From positions 992,001 through 1,056,000 of the forward strand of contig OZ241746.1 in the NCBI GenBank assembly GCA_965201045.1: 64,000 nt of DNA, in the 5' to 3' direction. Positions 59,555 to 64,000 of this stretch are shown piece after piece (position 1 is the stretch's first letter; every line of letters begins with the position of its first letter). Origin of the DNA: JAPORK01 sp026710285. GTDB lineage: Bacteria > Pseudomonadota > Gammaproteobacteria > Pseudomonadales > Endozoicomonadaceae. The notes below the pieces were generated by a model. It saw only the letters and a list, made by a program, of their open reading frames with translations. It was not told the origin of the DNA and searched no databases. Both the position numbers and the translations under genes were made by a program.

Positions 59555-62500
59555 TCAAACATCTTCGAATGTTCTACAGGCTAAAATTTTTCTTTCATAT
59601 GGAAAACGAATATGTGAAAAGAGTGAGCGTTCAATTATATTAATTGAACCAGTTATTTCTGCTATATCATTACCGATAAGTTCATATGTTGTCCACCAAT
59701 CACGCAGCCTCATTACAACCTGAGCATGACCCGGTATAAAAATAATACCCAAGTCCATAGGCTTCAGTATTTCCTCCAGTGAAATATTTGGCTTATTTGC
59801 GCAATTATAATATATACCAGGTATTATATCCACGACTGCACTAAAAGCATTGAAATATTTATCAGGCATGACTACAGACTTTATCATAACTCCCATATAC
59901 AGTGAATCCATTTTTGCTGCAGCGAATGATTCCATAAAAGTATATTTAATATCCAAAAAATCCTGAAGCATTTTTATAGGCAGCTTAATGTGGAAAAATT
60001 GAAATGCAACAAGAAAACATGCTGTGTCACAAGCTATCAGGTCATTATTTTCAGATCTAAGCGTTGACCATAAGTTGATAAGCTTAGGAAAAGAAGATAT
60101 TTCTAATGAATCGTTACGAATAAGATCTGGGGTTTTCTCCGTCAGAAATTGTTTAATATTAATTCTGGAAATGGATGATACTCTTCCTGCAGATGCTTTT
60201 GTTTTGAACATTTGGAAATTAAGATCTTCAGGCTCTATATTTCTGCGACTCATTAGCATTTTTGCCATTGATGGCGGTATTTTCTCTGTGAAAAAAAGTC
60301 CTGCATCAATAGCTGCAGTTGTAGCCATTGTTGCCATTTGTGTAATTCCGATAACAGCCCCTGCTATATTAAGTCCTTTGTTAGCAGGTATTGCTGCTGC
60401 GACAACAGGCACACTGCCTGCAATAGCTGTGCCTGCTGTTACCGCTAATCCCGGCAAGGCACCGCCATAACTAAAAGCAGAAGCCCCTAAAGTAGCAATA
60501 GTTAAACCTGCGTTAATAACTTCTCCGGTGATATTAGCCCATTTTGCATGCAGCGCACTCAGCCCAAAAGAACTTACATAGCCTGCCCATTTGAGCGCAG
60601 TACCTATCCATTGTGGTGCATTCCCTGTGGGGTCATTCTTCATAACCGGATTATTGCTGCCAAAAGCATACCCTCCTCCTGCTGGATCTTCACTAACAAA
60701 ATAACGTTGCTTTGGATTATAGGTTCTGTTTCCGGTACCTAAAAATTGCCAGCCAGTGGCAGGATCTGTACGTTCACCATCAAAACCTGATAAACTACGC
60801 TGATACAAGGGAACAGCTTGTAATTTTTGATGCCATACCATACCATAAGGACTATAAATATTAGTCTGTTGAAGCTTATATATGCCATTATTTTTTGATT
60901 TAGTTAATATACCAGCGACATTTCCTTCGTAATTATTTTCATTGTATTGATAAACAGTCCCATCAATTGTTTTTGCAATACCCTGATAACCAGTAATGTG
61001 CTCAGCTTGTCCCGGGCTGTTAACTTTTTCATTAACCAAATGGTTGCCACGATAGATGAGATAACTAGTTCCCTGTATGCTTTTTTCTATAGTTTCTCTT
61101 CCCAGTCCATCATAAGTATAATTACTTTGTTGTCCATCAAACTGATACACATTAATGATTTGATTAAATGCATTGTAAACAATATGGTTGCCTTCACCAT
61201 CGGTTGTCATATTACCCACAACATCATAGTGAAACTGTTGGGTTATCTGTGGATGGTGATTCCAGCTGGTACTAATTTGCTGTAAACGCAGAGGAACTGT
61301 ATTATCGGTATAATGGTAAGTTGTCAGTTTACTCAGTGTCTGTGGTTGTAATTCATTTTGTAAAGTTTCCTCTACGTTGGCAAGCCGGTTTAATCGAGTG
61401 AAGCGGTAATTTTGCCGGACAATTATTGGTGCACTATTTAATCCTGAAGCTTTAAAAGCAGTATCTCTGGGGCATAAAATATTTTTATTTGTGCCATTGC
61501 ATGACATTGCTACCAGATTATTAAGTACATCATACTGATAGTGATAAACAGCCTGGTTTTCCTTTGTCTTATATAGTTGTATTGTGATATTATCAAGCGG
61601 ATCATATTGAAATGACCAGTAAGATAAAGGCTGATCCTTTAATGTATCGGTAATAATATCAGAATGCCCCATACTATCATAGTGAATCTTTCTATACATA
61701 CCACTGCCATATTTTATTACAACAATACGGGAAAAATCATCATAAACCGGTACAAACAGTGGTTCTGATTTTCTATGATAAGGTTTATAGTATACCTGTG
61801 CCACTCTTCCTAGTGCATCATACATTTTTTGTGTCTTATTTGCAGCAACATCTGTCACACTCACAATACGGCGATTCGCATCATACTGCCATCTGAACTG
61901 ATAATCAGGATAACCGTTTTTACTCACATGACATTGCTTTCGTGGTAACCCATCATCATCATAAGTAAAAGTAGTCTTTCCGGTGATATCACTTTGACTA
62001 GTTATCTGTTGTGTTACAGGATCATAACTTATTTGTAACTGAAACTTTCCATCCAGTAAATTAGCAATAGGTCTTCCTGATTTGTCGTATTTTACTGAAG
62101 TTGTGTGCCCTGCCGGTGTTGTTGAAGAAAGAGGCTTTCCATCTTCAGTATAAGTAAATGTAGTGCGTTTTCCATCTTCTCCGGCTTGCCATAATAATTC
62201 TCCGGCTGCGTTATATTCAGCCGATGACAACAGATAATTACCACCAGAGACAGGACGAGCCCAGGACTGCACAATATGTCCGGTTAAATCATATATATAG
62301 TGTACACTGTCACCGACAGGATCAGTGATATTTGTCAATTGTCCAAAGTCATTATAATGCTTTTTTACAACATGCTTAAGGTTATCTGTTGCTGTTATCA
62401 ACCGACCAAAAGAGTCATAACTCATTTTAGCAATGCGACCACCTGATAATATTATCTGTTGATCCCGCATAATACATAACGTATGCAGTGAAGGTAGTGG

Positions 62501-64000
62501 TTTATCATTTGCCGGAAACATCCACTGCCTGACTGGTTGATAGAGTACATTACTCTGTGTTACAGAAATAACAGAGCGTCTTCCACGAGTGCTTTGCTGA
62601 TAACTCATCACACAACGATCAGCATCATCATATAAAGTAACTGTTGTTTCTCCATCAGGAAGATGAATATGGATTACTCTGCCTGAATCATCATAATCTT
62701 CTGTTGTTTTCAGAATATTAATCTTTCCTGATGAATCAATTATGTAAATAAACCGGGTTGCTGTACGTCCATATCTGTCATAAGTCGCTCTTTGTTTTAA
62801 AATCCAGTGTTCATGCATTACTTTTCCGTTTGCTGAAATAGCTTCTTCATAATTCATTAACTGTCGTCCTGATCCATCAAAAATAATTTTGCTCTGCACT
62901 TTGTTAACAGCGGTAATGATAATTTGGTTTAATGTAGGAGAGACAATATACTGATAATACTCACTCAGCATAAACGGTGTTCCTCGTATGAGATCAGTTT
63001 TTATCAGACGATCCCAGTGATCATAGTGGTAATGGACGCTATTCCTGCCTGAAGGATCAACACTTTGTAATACATGGTTAGTAAACAGACTGGTTGTTAC
63101 CAAAGGAGAAAGCCTTTGTTTACCAGCTGCCAGTCTGACAGCACTATAAGTTATTTTTCTGTAACCATCCACACTTTTTGTATAATAATAATCTGTCTCA
63201 ACACAACTGAGTTTAGAAGGTCCCTGTTGGTTACCCTTTAAAATAAGCTGTTTTAATAATCCATAAGTTAAAGAATTGGTCACATCCTGATAATAATGAT
63301 GAGTAGTAATTTTTTCCTGGTTGCCAGCTTTCTGTATCTGATGATCCAGCACCAGAATATAATCATTCCCACTACGATTAAATTGTTTGCGATAATAATT
63401 TCGGGTAGTTACTGGTAGAAGTTCAGAGGTTGTCACTTTTTTAGTATGTGCCGGATAAAATGTAACTGATTCTGTTAAGTTGCTAAAAAACCAGTTATGA
63501 GATTGTGACGGACATGCAGCATCACCACTGACAGGACAGTAACTAACCTGTGTTAAACGACCAAATGTATCTGTATGGGAAATCATTCTGCCCTGCTGGT
63601 CATACTGACTGGTTTCAATCGTTATTGCAGGAGAGCCTGTACTGTTTCCCCACAATTTAGTAATCACTTTTACCGGTTGACTGTAATTAACTGGCAAACC
63701 AGTAAAAGATGAGTGAGCACAACCATTAATCTGATCAGTGCGGCAGAAAAAACTTTGTACTTCAGATAGTTTATTTCTGGTATGATCACTGATCTGTTGC
63801 TCATCAATTAAGAGATGATATTTATTGTAAGTACGTATTGTACGGATAATGCCGTTATCTTCTATAGTGCTATAAGTATAACTGACCGGTGCTTCAAAAA
63901 GCCTGTCTTTAAATGTGTTTTTTGTTGCTTTCACCCCGGAGTTAAAACCAAGATAATCATGACCGTTACCGTTTGAACTAGCATACTGATAACGGGTTGT
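59555..64000 (-). CDS. Rhs unit L: giant YD-repeat protein, N-terminus outside window
   Basis: The frame is open from the window edge to TGA at 59555..59557, giving 1,481 residues. The GTG at 63932..63934 is internal: the frame continues upstream through T-T-R-Y-Q-Y-A-S-S-N and D-Y-L-G-F-N-S-G, which align with residues around 370-390 of the other units. YD repeats, the core (L-G-T-G-N-R-T-Y-N-P ... D-P-T-G-N-A-P-Q-W), the hydrophobic region and the C-terminal domain are intact. Cys lies in A-C-D-T-A-C and His in P-G-H-A-Q, 101 residues apart because of a small insertion (V-V-M-P-D-K-Y). The body has recently exchanged with K. Confidence 0.94.
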   Translation of the reverse strand, partial: TTRYQYASSNGNGHDYLGFNSGVKATKNTFKDRLFEAPVSYTYSTIEDNGIIRTIRTYNKYHLLIDEQQISDHTRNKLSEVQSFFCRTDQINGCAHSSFTGLPVNYSQPVKVITKLWGNSTGSPAITIETSQYDQQGRMISHTDTFGRLTQVSYCPVSGDAACPSQSHNWFFSNLTESVTFYPAHTKKVTTSELLPVTTRNYYRKQFNRSGNDYILVLDHQIQKAGNQEKITTHHYYQDVTNSLTYGLLKQLILKGNQQGPSKLSCVETDYYYTKSVDGYRKITYSAVRLAAGKQRLSPLVTTSLFTNHVLQSVDPSGRNSVHYHYDHWDRLIKTDLIRGTPFMLSEYYQYIVSPTLNQIIITAVNKVQSKIIFDGSGRQLMNYEEAISANGKVMHEHWILKQRATYDRYGRTATRFIYIIDSSGKINILKTTEDYDDSGRVIHIHLPDGETTVTLYDDADRCVMSYQQSTRGRRSVISVTQSNVLYQPVRQWMFPANDKPLPSLHTLCIMRDQQIILSGGRIAKMSYDSFGRLITATDNLKHVVKKHYNDFGQLTNITDPVGDSVHYIYDLTGHIVQSWARPVSGGNYLLSSAEYNAAGELLWQAGEDGKRTTFTYTEDGKPLSSTTPAGHTTSVKYDKSGRPIANLLDGKFQLQISYDPVTQQITSQSDITGKTTFTYDDDGLPRKQCHVSKNGYPDYQFRWQYDANRRIVSVTDVAANKTQKMYDALGRVAQVYYKPYHRKSEPLFVPVYDDFSRIVVIKYGSGMYRKIHYDSMGHSDIITDTLKDQPLSYWSFQYDPLDNITIQLYKTKENQAVYHYQYDVLNNLVAMSCNGTNKNILCPRDTAFKASGLNSAPIIVRQNYRFTRLNRLANVEETLQNELQPQTLSKLTTYHYTDNTVPLRLQQISTSWNHHPQITQQFHYDVVGNMTTDGEGNHIVYNAFNQIINVYQFDGQQSNYTYDGLGRETIEKSIQGTSYLIYRGNHLVNEKVNSPGQAEHITGYQGIAKTIDGTVYQYNENNYEGNVAGILTKSKNNGIYKLQQTNIYSPYGMVWHQKLQAVPLYQRSLSGFDGERTDPATGWQFLGTGNRTYNPKQRYFVSEDPAGGGYAFGSNNPVMKNDPTGNAPQWIGTALKWAGYVSSFGLSALHAKWANITGEVINAGLTIATLGASAFSYGGALPGLAVTAGTAIAGSVPVVAAAIPANKGLNIAGAVIGITQMATMATTAAIDAGLFFTEKIPPSMAKMLMSRRNIEPEDLNFQMFKTKASAGRVSSISRINIKQFLTEKTPDLIRNDSLEISSFPKLINLWSTLRSENNDLIACDTACFLVAFQFFHIKLPIKMLQDFLDIKYTFMESFAAAKMDSLYMGVMIKSVVMPDKYFNAFSAVVDIIPGIYYNCANKPNISLEEILKPMDLGIIFIPGHAQVVMRLRDWWTTYELIGNDIAEITGSINIIERSLFSHIRFPYERKILACRTFEDV

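Larger units (their letters stand above)
601..64000 (-). repeat. Tandem array of twelve giant Rhs/YD-repeat genes
   Basis: Twelve homologous units (A-L) run head to tail on one strand with a period of about 5.5-5.8 kb. Two are much shortened by deletion (A, about 3.95 kb; I, about 2.75 kb). All keep the same domain order. Neighbouring units are generally more alike than distant ones over long body segments (A/B/C, E/F, J/K/L), as expected from unequal crossing-over plus gene conversion. The array continues past the right edge of the window, so the copy number is a minimum. Confidence 0.97.

Noticed and set aside
63932..63934. GTG as the start of unit L
   Set aside because: The frame runs on upstream to the window edge with conserved residues, so the gene is simply cut by the window.
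601..64000. Insertion sequences, CRISPR arrays or tRNA genes within the array
   Set aside because: No transposase frame, terminal inverted repeat, short spaced repeat series or tRNA-like cloverleaf was seen; all repetition is explained by the Rhs units.

Overview
The window is an AT-rich bacterial region filled by one gene family. Apart from the last 83 codons of a sensor histidine kinase on the + strand (1..252) and a short gene-free stretch (253..600), everything is a head-to-tail array of twelve giant RHS/YD-repeat genes on the - strand. They are called A to L here, from low to high coordinates; transcription runs from L towards A. A full unit is about 5.5 kb (about 1,830-1,850 codons), and most gaps are 120-305 bp. 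The low G+C, the histidine kinase type and the RHS family suggest a host-associated proteobacterium, perhaps a gammaproteobacterium. No rRNA or housekeeping gene is present to fix this.

Layout: A (601..4553) is a pseudogene with nonsense codons and a 1.6-kb internal deletion. B, C, D and E are open. F (27808..33363) is whole except for one TGG-to-TGA nonsense codon. G and H are open. I (45072..47826) is a wreck with three deletions and several frameshifts. J and K are open. L (59555..64000) is open but runs off the window at its 5' end. A scrap of about 40 bp from another unit lies just beyond A (558..599), so the array was once longer.

Every member has the same plan: a hydrophobic N-terminal export or anchor segment without a lipobox; a low-complexity linker; an N-terminal shell motif (W-G-T-Q-[IV]-D-x-R-T-G ... 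G-H-G-P-N-[IV]-D-L-E-[IV]-N-Y ... L-G-Q-G-W); over 1,200 residues of YD repeats; a conserved RHS core ending in D-P-x-G; about 100 hydrophobic Ala/Gly/Val-rich residues; and a C-terminal domain of about 230 residues. That last domain keeps an invariant A-C-D motif and, 97-104 residues later, an invariant P-[GA]-H-x-Q motif. This is a plausible papain/C39-like Cys-His pair, but that is inference.

No immunity-like genes, VgrG, PAAR or chaperone genes lie between the copies, unlike classical interbacterial Rhs loci. Sequence comparison shows a birth-and-death family with strong local homogenisation. B and C share about 2.9 kb of nearly identical body, including about 780 bp without a mismatch I can see, yet carry different C-terminal tails; B's tail matches D's. 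A likely reading is a diversifying set of exported, self-encapsulated effectors or surface antigens.
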